Translations under genes and position numbers: made by a program
Part shown: positions 54,864-63,137 of the stretch, piece by piece
Numbering within the stretch: position 1 is the stretch's first letter
Layout of the letters: each line of letters begins with the position of its first letter
Notes under the pieces: generated by a model
The model's input: the letters and a program-made list of their open reading frames with translations, nothing else
Told to the model about the DNA's origin: nothing
Database searches by the model: none
Assembly: GCA_030247725.1 (NCBI GenBank)
Contig: JAOTRT010000004.1
Location: forward strand, 62,001-126,000
Direction of reading: 5' to 3'
Source of the DNA: Candidatus Nitricoxidireducens bremensis
GTDB taxonomy: Bacteria > Pseudomonadota > Gammaproteobacteria > Burkholderiales > Rhodocyclaceae
DNA: 64,000 nucleotides

Positions 54864-55895
54864 ATGCGCATCGAAGACATCCGCCGCCGCCTCGCCGGGC
54901 TGGGCGCCAAGCCCGGCCACACGGACCGCCTGCTGCGGGCGTGGACCCACGCCCGGCCCCTGCGCGGCGAGGACGAGGACGCCGACCGCCGGCCGCCGGC
55001 GCCGGTGTGCGCCGCCCTGCCGGCCCTCGCCGCCGAGCTGGCGGCACTCGCCCGCATCCGCTCGACCCATGCGGCGGAGGACGGTTCGGCGCGGCTGCTG
55101 GTGGAACTGGCGGACGGCCAGACGGTGGAGAGCGTGCTGCTGCCGCGGGACGGCCTTTGCGTCTCCACCCAGGTGGGCTGCGCCGTGGGCTGCAGCTTCT
55201 GCATGACGGGCCGCGACGGCCTGCTGCGCCAGCTGACGAGTACCGAGATCGTCGCCCAGGTGGTGCTGGGACGCAGCCAGCGGCCCGTGAAGAAGGTGGT
55301 ATTCATGGGCATGGGCGAGCCGGCCCACAACCTGGACAACGTCATGGAGGCCATCGCCACCCTGGGCGGCTACGCCAACATCGGCCACAAGAACCTGGTG
55401 TTCTCCACGGTGGGCGACCGCCGCGTCTTCGAGCGCCTGCCCCTGGGCCCGGTGAAGCCCGCCCTCGCCCTCTCGCTGCACACGACGGATGCGGAACGGC
55501 GCAGGCAGCTGCTGCCCAAGGCACCGGCCATCGAGCCGGCGGAGCTGGTGGCCCTGGCCGAGGACTACGCCCGCAAGACCGGCTATCCGATCCAGTACCA
55601 ATGGACCCTGCTGGAGGGCGTGAACGACAGCGATGAGGAAATGGCGCGCCTGGCGGACCTGCTGGCCGGCAAGTACGCGGTGATGAACCTGATCCCCTAC
55701 AACAGCAACGAGGGCATGGGCTACCGGCGGCCTTCCGCGGACCGCATCGCCACCATCATCCGCTACCTGCACGGCCGCGGCATCCTCGCCAAGCCGCGCC
55801 AGTCGGCGGGCCAGGACATCGACGGCGGCTGCGGCCAGCTGCGGGCCCGCGCGGGGCTCGCCCAGCGTCAGTCCGCCAGCCAGCGCACCAGGTAG
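54864..55895 (+). CDS. RlmN/Cfr-family radical SAM RNA methyltransferase
   Basis: 343 aa. The radical-SAM cluster motif is CAVGCSFCMTG near residue 110. GMGEPAHNLDNVMEAI and the substrate-methylated Cys in DIDGGCGQLRA are conserved, as is IPYNSNEGMGYRRPS. This family methylates C2 or C8 of A2503 in 23S rRNA and some tRNAs. The gene lies away from the usual ndk/ispG context of rlmN, so it may be a second, specialised copy. The 3' end overlaps the converging 82-aa gene by 28 nt. Confidence 0.85.
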   Translation: MRIEDIRRRLAGLGAKPGHTDRLLRAWTHARPLRGEDEDADRRPPAPVCAALPALAAELAALARIRSTHAAEDGSARLLVELADGQTVESVLLPRDGLCVSTQVGCAVGCSFCMTGRDGLLRQLTSTEIVAQVVLGRSQRPVKKVVFMGMGEPAHNLDNVMEAIATLGGYANIGHKNLVFSTVGDRRVFERLPLGPVKPALALSLHTTDAERRRQLLPKAPAIEPAELVALAEDYARKTGYPIQYQWTLLEGVNDSDEEMARLADLLAGKYAVMNLIPYNSNEGMGYRRPSADRIATIIRYLHGRGILAKPRQSAGQDIDGGCGQLRARAGLAQRQSASQRTR

Positions 55896-56116
55896 TAGAG
55901 CCGGAATCCCTCGCTCGAACGGGAGGGGCCGACCACCTCGGCGGCGTGCAGGTCCTCTGCGGGCAGGGCGCGCGCCAGGGCCGTTTCCGCATCGGCCACC
56001 ACTTCGACGCAATTCTCCGGGAAGCGCTTGCGGCTGCTGCGCCGCACGCGGACCAGGGCGAACCGGGGCCGCACCAGATGCGGCATCTCGGGATCGAGGT
56101 AGACGCCGCCCTTCAT
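55868..56116 (-). CDS. hypothetical protein (82 aa)
   Basis: No recognised domain: a basic segment LVRVRRSSRKRFPENCVEVV, then EVVGPSRSSEGFRLYYLVRW. The start overlaps the dsrS-like gene stop by 4 nt, indicating translation coupled to it, and its last codons overlap the radical SAM gene. Coding status rests on this arrangement. Confidence 0.65.
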   Translation of the reverse strand: MKGGVYLDPEMPHLVRPRFALVRVRRSSRKRFPENCVEVVADAETALARALPAEDLHAAEVVGPSRSSEGFRLYYLVRWLAD

Positions 56117-57135
56117 GGGACGCCCCGCAGGACGCGGATGCCGGCCTGCAGCGGCGCCAGCACGGATTCCAGGTGGCGCCGCATGAGGGGGCCGACGGCC
56201 GTGGTGCGCGTGAGGACGGGTTCGACGGCCGCCCTGCCGCTGCGGGCCAGGGCCGCCAGGGCTGCCGCCTCGGCCGGGGGGACGGTGCCCGGCACGGCGT
56301 CCCGGGCGGCGGCGAAGTAGCGGCCGAGGATGTCGAGGATCAGGTAGACGGCGTCATGAATGGGCGGCTTTTCGAGGACGAGTTCCGCCGCCCGCAGGAA
56401 GCTCTGGCCGCTGGCCGAGTAGCAGCGGGCCAGCAGCCCCGCCAGGGGATCGCCCGCCCGGGCGGCGGCGGCGACGGCTTCCGGCAGCTCGCGTTCCGCG
56501 CTGCCCGGCAGCTCGTCGGGGCGGTGTTCGAGGAAACCGATGTAGTAATGGGGCCGGTGCTTGCCCTTGAGCCAGAGCTTTTCGCTCTCCGCCGCGTCCA
56601 GGAGGCCGGCGCCCACCACGGCGCGGATGATGTCGATGGCGGCCAGGGGCTCCTGTTCGAAGGGCAGGTGCTCGACGAGAAAGGCGGCGATCTCGGCACC
56701 CAGCCCGCTGGCCCGCACCGCGGGCTGGCCCAGCAGGCAGCAGGCGATCTCCCGATTCGGCAGCACCCACCAGGCGCGGCGCGCCAGTTCCTCGGTCAGC
56801 TCCGGCGCCAGGGCCACGGCGGCCACGGCCTCGGGCTCGCCGAGCTTGAGCAGGGCCGCCAGGTTCTTCGGATTGGCGTGGCCCGTGCGCATCCAGTGGC
56901 GCAGGTAGACGGGGTAGGCGCCGGGGAAATCCAGGGCATGGCCGCCGAGCAGCTCGCGCACCCGCATCAGGTAAAGGTCGGGGCGGCAGTTGGGATGCAG
57001 GCCGATGCGGGCCTCGCCCTTCGGCGTCAGGGCATGGAGCGCCATGGCGCTTTCGTCGATGCGCACGGCGTGCAGTTCGCCGGCCAGCAGCACGTTGAGC
57101 CGGAGGGCGTCTTCGGGGGCGAGATCGGTGCTCAT
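56113..57135 (-). CDS. DsrS-like protein
   Basis: 340 aa, helical and soluble, resembling proteins annotated as sulfur reduction protein DsrS, found in sulfur-oxidising and many non-sulfur beta-proteobacteria. Features: NCRPDLYLMRVRELLGGHAL, PVYLRHWMRTGHANPKNLAA and PNREIACCLLGQPAV. The biochemical role is unknown, and other dsr genes are absent here. The name is from memory of family annotation. Confidence 0.65.
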   Translation of the reverse strand: MSTDLAPEDALRLNVLLAGELHAVRIDESAMALHALTPKGEARIGLHPNCRPDLYLMRVRELLGGHALDFPGAYPVYLRHWMRTGHANPKNLAALLKLGEPEAVAAVALAPELTEELARRAWWVLPNREIACCLLGQPAVRASGLGAEIAAFLVEHLPFEQEPLAAIDIIRAVVGAGLLDAAESEKLWLKGKHRPHYYIGFLEHRPDELPGSAERELPEAVAAAARAGDPLAGLLARCYSASGQSFLRAAELVLEKPPIHDAVYLILDILGRYFAAARDAVPGTVPPAEAAALAALARSGRAAVEPVLTRTTAVGPLMRRHLESVLAPLQAGIRVLRGVP

Positions 57136-57158
57136 GTCATTTTCCCCGTTGCGTTTCG

Positions 57159-57457
57159 GAGCGCGCCAAGGACGGCGGGTATCCGACTCCCTCCATGTCC
57201 TCCGGGCCGAAAGAGCACCGGCCCTCCTCCTTTACTTGCGGGAGTCGGATACCCGCCATCCTTGGCTGGGTACGCTGGTGCAGCCTGGCCGCCAGACCTC
57301 CATGGCTCAATCCGCTCGGGCCGGTGGGGTGCCCTGCTCCGCGTAAGTAAAGAAGGAGGAGCCGGCCGCAGGCCGGCGACGGATGACATGGAGCGGGGCA
57401 GGGCACCCCGCCGGCCCGAGCGCGCACCACAGCGGGTTCGAGAAAGTTTCATTTCAG
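57159..57457 (-). repeat. 290-bp structured repeat, copy 3 (after DUF2201 gene)
   Basis: Starts at the stop codon of the DUF2201 gene with the same TGAAATGAAAC edge and ends 24 nt before the dsrS-like start. The inverted repeat GGCGGGTATCCGACTCCC/GGGAGTCGGATACCCGCC is perfect. About 45 nt between the two hairpin blocks differ strongly from copies 1 and 2 although the length is kept. Confidence 0.9.
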
Positions 57458-58695
57458 GCATTCAGCTGAATACGCCGTCCCCAGGGCACGGCAGCCTTGC
57501 CCTTGACCAGCCACAGCACCGGATAGTCCGGCGCCAGGTGCGGGAACTCGCCTTCCGCGTCGGTGAAATAGACGAGGGCGTCGGGCCTCTGGCCGGCCCG
57601 TTCCAGCCACTCGAACACCGGCGCGAAGGCGGTGCCGCCGCCGCCCTCGAAGCGGCGCGGCAGGCGCAGTTCCTCCCAGGGTTCGCAGACCCAGGGGGCA
57701 TCCGGCGCCAGGGCAGCGTCGCAGGCGAACAGGGTGATGCGCACCGGCAGCGTGCCCTTGAGGGCGTTGAGTTCGCCAAGGAAGGAGGCCAGGTCGCCAT
57801 CGCCGATGGAACCCGAGGTATCGAGGGCGACGCAGATGTCGCCGGCGTGGCTGCGCAGGGAGGGCCAGATCACCTCGCCCTCGCGGCGCGAGGGCCGCAG
57901 CCAGGTGTAGTCGTCGCGGGCGGCCTGGGAGAGGTACTGGGCCAGGGCCGCGCGCCAGGAGACCTCGGTCGCCAGGGCGGCCTCGGCCAGGCGCGCCAGA
58001 CCGCCCGAGAGCTTGCCCGCCTCCCGCGCCCGCTGGGCGGCGGCGGCGAGATGGCGCTGCCACTGGTCGCGCAGCTGTTCTTTCTCGCGGGCCGAGAGGG
58101 GCGGCGGGCGGCCGTCCTCGTCGCCGTCGTCCTCGCCGCCGGCGCCCGGATGGCGCGGCGTGGCGCCGCCGGCTTCGGGATCGGTCTCGGGCGTGCCGCC
58201 GCCCTGCCCTGCGGCGTCGTTACGCCGGCCCTGGCCCCCTTCGCCGCCCTCCTCGCCGTCCCAGACATGGTCGTCCAGGGTCTCGTCGTCGAGGCTGTCG
58301 TCGAGGCAGGGGTAGATCTCCTCGGCGGCCATGCCGCGGTAGAGGTCCAGCACCTGGGCTTCGGGGGGCGGGCGCAAGCCTTCGTCCAGCAGCAGCGGGT
58401 TGATGGCGAAGTCGCAGGCCAGGTCCCAGGTCTGTTGCTTGCGGTGGCCGCGCCGGGCGAAATGGCCGAGGGCGCAATGGAGCGCCTCGTGGGCGAGGGC
58501 GAACTGGACCTCGGCGGCGGACAGGCGGGCGATCCAGGCCGGGTTGTAGTAGAGCTTGCGGGCGTCGGTGGCCGTGGTGCGGCACCAGCCGCCGGCGGCC
58601 ACGAGGGGCAGGCGCAGGACGAGGGCGCCGAGGAAGGGGCGGTCGAGGATCAGGCGCGTGCGCGCCGCGGCGAGCTTGTCGGCCGCCTCACTCAT
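57454..58695 (-). CDS. DUF2201 putative metallopeptidase with VWA-like domain
   Basis: 413 aa. The N-terminal half has a zinc-peptidase-like motif ALAHEALHCALGHFARRGH near residue 70. A low-complexity acidic Gly-rich linker (about 160-205) leads to a VWA-like C-terminal domain with the metal-site motif VALDTSGSIGDGDLASFL. Such proteins pair with MoxR AAA ATPases, as here with an 8-nt overlap, and may act as chaperone or metal-insertion machines. The stop codon is the edge of repeat copy 3. Confidence 0.87.
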   Translation of the reverse strand: MSEAADKLAAARTRLILDRPFLGALVLRLPLVAAGGWCRTTATDARKLYYNPAWIARLSAAEVQFALAHEALHCALGHFARRGHRKQQTWDLACDFAINPLLLDEGLRPPPEAQVLDLYRGMAAEEIYPCLDDSLDDETLDDHVWDGEEGGEGGQGRRNDAAGQGGGTPETDPEAGGATPRHPGAGGEDDGDEDGRPPPLSAREKEQLRDQWQRHLAAAAQRAREAGKLSGGLARLAEAALATEVSWRAALAQYLSQAARDDYTWLRPSRREGEVIWPSLRSHAGDICVALDTSGSIGDGDLASFLGELNALKGTLPVRITLFACDAALAPDAPWVCEPWEELRLPRRFEGGGGTAFAPVFEWLERAGQRPDALVYFTDAEGEFPHLAPDYPVLWLVKGKAAVPWGRRIQLNA

Positions 58696-59740
58696 AGAGC
58701 ATCAGGTCGGCCACGGCATTGGCCCAGGCGGCGAACTGGGGAACGGCGAAGAGCTGGCTGCCGATGCCCCGGTGCAGGTCGGACACCAGCATGACGCCCA
58801 TCTCCTTGAGGGGCAGGCACTGGGCGTAGTCGAGGATGTGGCCCCAGACGACGGCGGCATCGGGCTGGCCGCGCACCCGCAGGGCGCGGCCGACGAGGGC
58901 GGCGGCGACGGCGTACTGGAGGTCGATCTCGGCCGGCACGGCGGCCTCGCGGCCGGCGGCGATGGCGTCGATGTCGGGCAGGCGGTCGAGGCTCTGCAGG
59001 TAGGCCGCGCACTCGATGCCGGCGGCGTGGCCGACGCAGGCGGCCAGGGCGCCCGGCAGCAGGTCGGGCTGGTCGCCGAACTTCTGCAGGGCCCGATGGG
59101 CGAACTCCCAGGAGCGGGGGCTGGGGAAGGCCATCTCGCCGGCCAGGGTGCGCGCCGGGTCGAAGGCGAACAGCAGCTCGGGCTTGAAGCGCAGGAAGGC
59201 GATCAGGCCTTCGGCTATGCCAGCCCCGTAGGCCCAGGCAGCCCAGTCGTCGAGATTCACTTCGACGTCGAAGTGGGAGAAGCGGTTGGCCAGGGGCGCC
59301 GGCATGGCGTAGGTGACGCCCCGGTCGCCCTGACGGTTGCCGGCGGCGAAGATGGCCCAGCCGCCCGGAATCGCGTATTCGCCGAGACGGCGGTCGAGGA
59401 TCAGCTGGTAGGCCGCGGCCGAAACGGCCGGCGGCGCCGAGGTGATCTCGTCCAGGAACAGCACGCCGCGGAGGCCGTGGCGCGTTGCGTCGGGCAACAG
59501 GGCCGGCACGGCCCACTGGACCAGGTCGCCGACGCGGAAGGGGATGCCGCGCAGGTCGGAGGGTTCCATCTGGGAGAGGCGGATGTCGATGACCGGCGCG
59601 CCGTGGCGGGCGGCCACCTGGGCGACGATCTGGGACTTGCCGACGCCGGGCGGCCCCCAGAGCATGACGGGCGTGTGGTGGCCTTCGGCGGCGCTGAGGA
59701 ATTCCCGTTCGAGGACGACGGCAAGCTGGGCGGGACGCAA
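58688..59740 (-). CDS. MoxR-type AAA+ ATPase
   Basis: 350 aa. Walker A WGPPGVGKSQIVAQVA near residue 30, Walker B LRGVLFLDEITSAPP, sensor-1 IFAAGNRQGDRGVTY and arginine-containing MPAPLANRFSHFDVEV. It acts with VWA proteins to remodel or activate client complexes. The downstream DUF2201 gene overlaps by 8 nt; the SseB-like gene lies 10 nt upstream. Confidence 0.92.
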   Translation of the reverse strand: MRPAQLAVVLEREFLSAAEGHHTPVMLWGPPGVGKSQIVAQVAARHGAPVIDIRLSQMEPSDLRGIPFRVGDLVQWAVPALLPDATRHGLRGVLFLDEITSAPPAVSAAAYQLILDRRLGEYAIPGGWAIFAAGNRQGDRGVTYAMPAPLANRFSHFDVEVNLDDWAAWAYGAGIAEGLIAFLRFKPELLFAFDPARTLAGEMAFPSPRSWEFAHRALQKFGDQPDLLPGALAACVGHAAGIECAAYLQSLDRLPDIDAIAAGREAAVPAEIDLQYAVAAALVGRALRVRGQPDAAVVWGHILDYAQCLPLKEMGVMLVSDLHRGIGSQLFAVPQFAAWANAVADLMLYE

Positions 59741-59750
59741 GGAGTGTCTC

Positions 59751-60185
59751 TCAGTTGGCGGCTTGGCGGGCCGCCAGGATTTCCAGCATCTGGACGACGA
59801 TCTCCGGGTCCACGTCGATGCCGGCCTCCAGCCCCGGATTGATGGCGACGGCGTAGCCCGGTTCCATGCGCTCCAGCATCCAGCTGAATTCGACCACCAG
59901 GCCGCCGCCGAAGTCGGGAAACTCGAACAGGAAGTCCTTGGCCCGTTCCGGGCTGGTGAAGGCGATGAGGACGCGGACGCCGTTCTCCTCCTCGATCACC
60001 AGCGGCACGGCGCTGGTGGAGCGCTGCAGGCCCTTGACGCCGGTGCCGCGCTCGTCCCGCACGGGGACGAAGAGGGTGGCATCCATCAGGTCCTGCATGA
60101 AGTCTTCGTTGGAGATCTCGCCGGCAAGGGCGGCGAGGAGCTTGGTTTCGATGTCGTTCTGGGGCTGGAAGGCTGGCGGCTGCAT
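59751..60185 (-). CDS. SseB-family protein
   Basis: 144 aa with the SseB N-terminal domain: ATLFVPVRDERGTGVKGL, IEEENGVRVLIAFTSPERAK and the C-terminal YAVAINPGLEAGIDVDPEIV. The function of SseB is poorly defined (reported links to thiosulfate:cyanide sulfurtransferase regulation). First gene of the SseB/MoxR/DUF2201 set. The start MQPPAFQPQ at 60185 is preferred to an ATG eight codons upstream. Confidence 0.87.
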   Translation of the reverse strand: MQPPAFQPQNDIETKLLAALAGEISNEDFMQDLMDATLFVPVRDERGTGVKGLQRSTSAVPLVIEEENGVRVLIAFTSPERAKDFLFEFPDFGGGLVVEFSWMLERMEPGYAVAINPGLEAGIDVDPEIVVQMLEILAARQAAN

Positions 60186-60278
60186 CGCTGTTCTCTCGGG
60201 ATGGGGCATGGATAGTGCGACGGCGGTCGGGTCGTGGCCGGCGTTCTTCGCAGTGTAACGCGAAGGCGCCGTGGCGAA

Positions 60279-62018
60279 TCAGTGGGGCGGCTGGCCGAGG
60301 ACGAAGGAGAAGGTGGCCCCCTTGTCGGGCTCGGCTTCGGCCCAGATGCGCCCGCCGTGGCGCTCGATGAGCCGCTTGGCGATGGCGAGGCCGACGCCGG
60401 TGCCTTCGAAATCCCGGTCCGTGTGCAGGCGCTGGAACATGCCGAACAGCTTGCCCGCATAGTGCATGTCGAAGCCGGCGCCGTTGTCCCGGACGAAGAA
60501 CACCGTCTCGCCCTTGTCGTTCCGCGCGTCCACTTCGATCTCGGGCCGCTCCCGTTTCGCCGAGTACTTGCAGGCGTTGCCCATCAGGTTCTCCAGCACC
60601 TGACGCAACATCGTCGGGTCGCCGCGCACCTTGGGCAGGCTGCCGATGCGTATTTCGGCACGGGGATAGACGGCGCCGAATTCGCCGGCGATGCGGCGGG
60701 CCAGGGGCTCCAGGTCCAGGTCCTCGATGGTCTGCACCAGCCGGCCGGCACGGGAGTATTCGAGCACGTCGTCGATGAGGTCCCCAAGCTTGGTGGCGGC
60801 GCGGGCGATGCGGGTGAGCATCTCGCGGCCGTCGTCGGAGAGGCGTTGCCCCTCCTCGCTCGCCAGGATCTGGGCGAAGCCGTTGATGGCCCGCAGCGGC
60901 GCCCGCAGGTCGTGGGAGATCGAGTAGGAAAAGGATTCCAGGTCCCGGTTGGCGTGTTCGAGCTCGGCGGTGCGCTCGCGCACCCGGGCTTCCAGTTCGG
61001 CATTGAAATCCTGCAGCCGGCGCTGGGCCTCGCGGCGCTCGGAGATGTCGGCGATGACGCCCACCAGGCCCATGTCCACGCCCTTGGCGTCGTGAAAGCG
61101 CCGGCCGGTCAGGTGGCCCCAGAACTGGCTGCCGTCTTCGCGCCAGTAGAGGCGCTCCAGGTCCACGGAGGGAATCCGGCTCGCCAGCAGGGCCAGCATC
61201 TTCTGGCGCCCGATCTCCCGCTCGTCGGGATGCACGTGGGCGACGTATTCGCTGCCCACCAGGGCCTCCATGGTGGTGTTGAACATCTCGGCCATGCGCC
61301 GGTTGGCATGGGTGATGACGCCCTGGCGGTCAACCAGGAACAGGGCGACGCTGGAAGTGTCGAAGATCTCCTGCAGCAGGGATTCCCGGTCCCGCAGCTC
61401 CTCGTTGATGCGCGTGAGTTCTGCCGTGCGGTCGAGAACCACCTCCTCCAGGCCCCGGTTCAGCTGTTCCAACTCCTCGGCGGCCTTGATCTGGCGCATC
61501 CGGTCGAAGCCGTTGTCGGCCAGCAGCTGGGCCAGCTTGGCATAGAGTTGGGTGATGGCCTCCACCCTCTCCCGCGGCACCACGGGCAGGCGGCCGATGG
61601 CCTCCAGGTAGCGGGCTTCGTCGAAGTTGAAACGCCGCGCCTGCTGGCGGAAGAAATCCAGGTCCGGGGCCTCCGTGAGGAACTGTCCGGTGAAAACGTT
61701 GGCCAGGTGGCGCCCGTCGACGACGATGGGGGCCGCCGCATCGACGAGGCCGTTATGGCAGCGATAGACGGCGAAGGGCGCCCCCCGGGTCATGCTCTCC
61801 ACCAGGGAGGTGTCGCTCTCGATGCAGCGGGCGCAGGTCTCGGGATTGACGCGATGGAAGCCGGTGCAGGCGTCCTGCCAGCCGGAGCTGGTGATGACGC
61901 CGCCGTCCACGTCGATGACGGCATTGGCGATGCCGAGGGTGGCGCTGAAGCTCTCCATCAGGGCATTCAGCTTCGGTATATCGACCAGGTCGGCGAATTT
62001 CAGGGATGACTCGTTCAT
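60279..62018 (-). CDS. PocR-PAS sensor histidine kinase
   Basis: 579 aa. The N-terminal PocR ligand-sensing domain (1-175) has VNPETCARCIESDTS and FAVYRCHNGLVDAAAPIVV. A coiled coil follows, then a PAS domain with PAC (HVHPDEREIGRQKMLALLAS, MGLVGVIADISERREA) and a HisKA domain with phospho-acceptor His in FSYSISHDLRAPLRAINGFA. The HATPase has NLMGNACKYSAK, RDNGAGFDMHYAGKLFGMFQ and GTGVGLAIAKRLIERHGG. No membrane helix, so cytosolic. PocR domains sense small hydrocarbons or diols in the prototype; no cognate response regulator is adjacent. Confidence 0.92.
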   Translation of the reverse strand: MNESSLKFADLVDIPKLNALMESFSATLGIANAVIDVDGGVITSSGWQDACTGFHRVNPETCARCIESDTSLVESMTRGAPFAVYRCHNGLVDAAAPIVVDGRHLANVFTGQFLTEAPDLDFFRQQARRFNFDEARYLEAIGRLPVVPRERVEAITQLYAKLAQLLADNGFDRMRQIKAAEELEQLNRGLEEVVLDRTAELTRINEELRDRESLLQEIFDTSSVALFLVDRQGVITHANRRMAEMFNTTMEALVGSEYVAHVHPDEREIGRQKMLALLASRIPSVDLERLYWREDGSQFWGHLTGRRFHDAKGVDMGLVGVIADISERREAQRRLQDFNAELEARVRERTAELEHANRDLESFSYSISHDLRAPLRAINGFAQILASEEGQRLSDDGREMLTRIARAATKLGDLIDDVLEYSRAGRLVQTIEDLDLEPLARRIAGEFGAVYPRAEIRIGSLPKVRGDPTMLRQVLENLMGNACKYSAKRERPEIEVDARNDKGETVFFVRDNGAGFDMHYAGKLFGMFQRLHTDRDFEGTGVGLAIAKRLIERHGGRIWAEAEPDKGATFSFVLGQPPH

Positions 62019-62088
62019 GGTCCTTCTCCCGCGGGCTCATGGCGGAACCACGCCCATTTTGCGCGCTGTTGCCGGCAAGAGCAATGCG

Positions 62089-63024
<936 letters not shown>

Positions 63025-63085
63025 GGTTGTCCTTCCAGGGACTTCGCGTCAGGTCGCCGGGCTGGCGCCGGCCGGCATCGGACAA

Positions 63086-63111
63086 GAAAAAGGCCCCGGC
63101 AAGCGGGGCCT
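63086..63111 (-). terminator. intrinsic terminator of ftsH
   Basis: On the minus strand the 8-bp stem AGGCCCCG/CGGGGCCT closes a 5-nt loop and is followed by TTTTTC. It lies 27 nt after the ftsH stop, so ftsH transcription ends here and does not run on to the folP genes. Confidence 0.85.
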
Positions 63112-63137
63112 CTTGGACTCGGCGACGGCCGTCATCG

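Noticed and set aside
63086..63137. CRISPR-like or phage attachment features
   Set aside because: No regularly spaced direct repeats occur anywhere in the window. The tRNA-Leu gene has no second copy of its 3' end nearby, and no integrase gene was found, so no prophage or CRISPR array is called.
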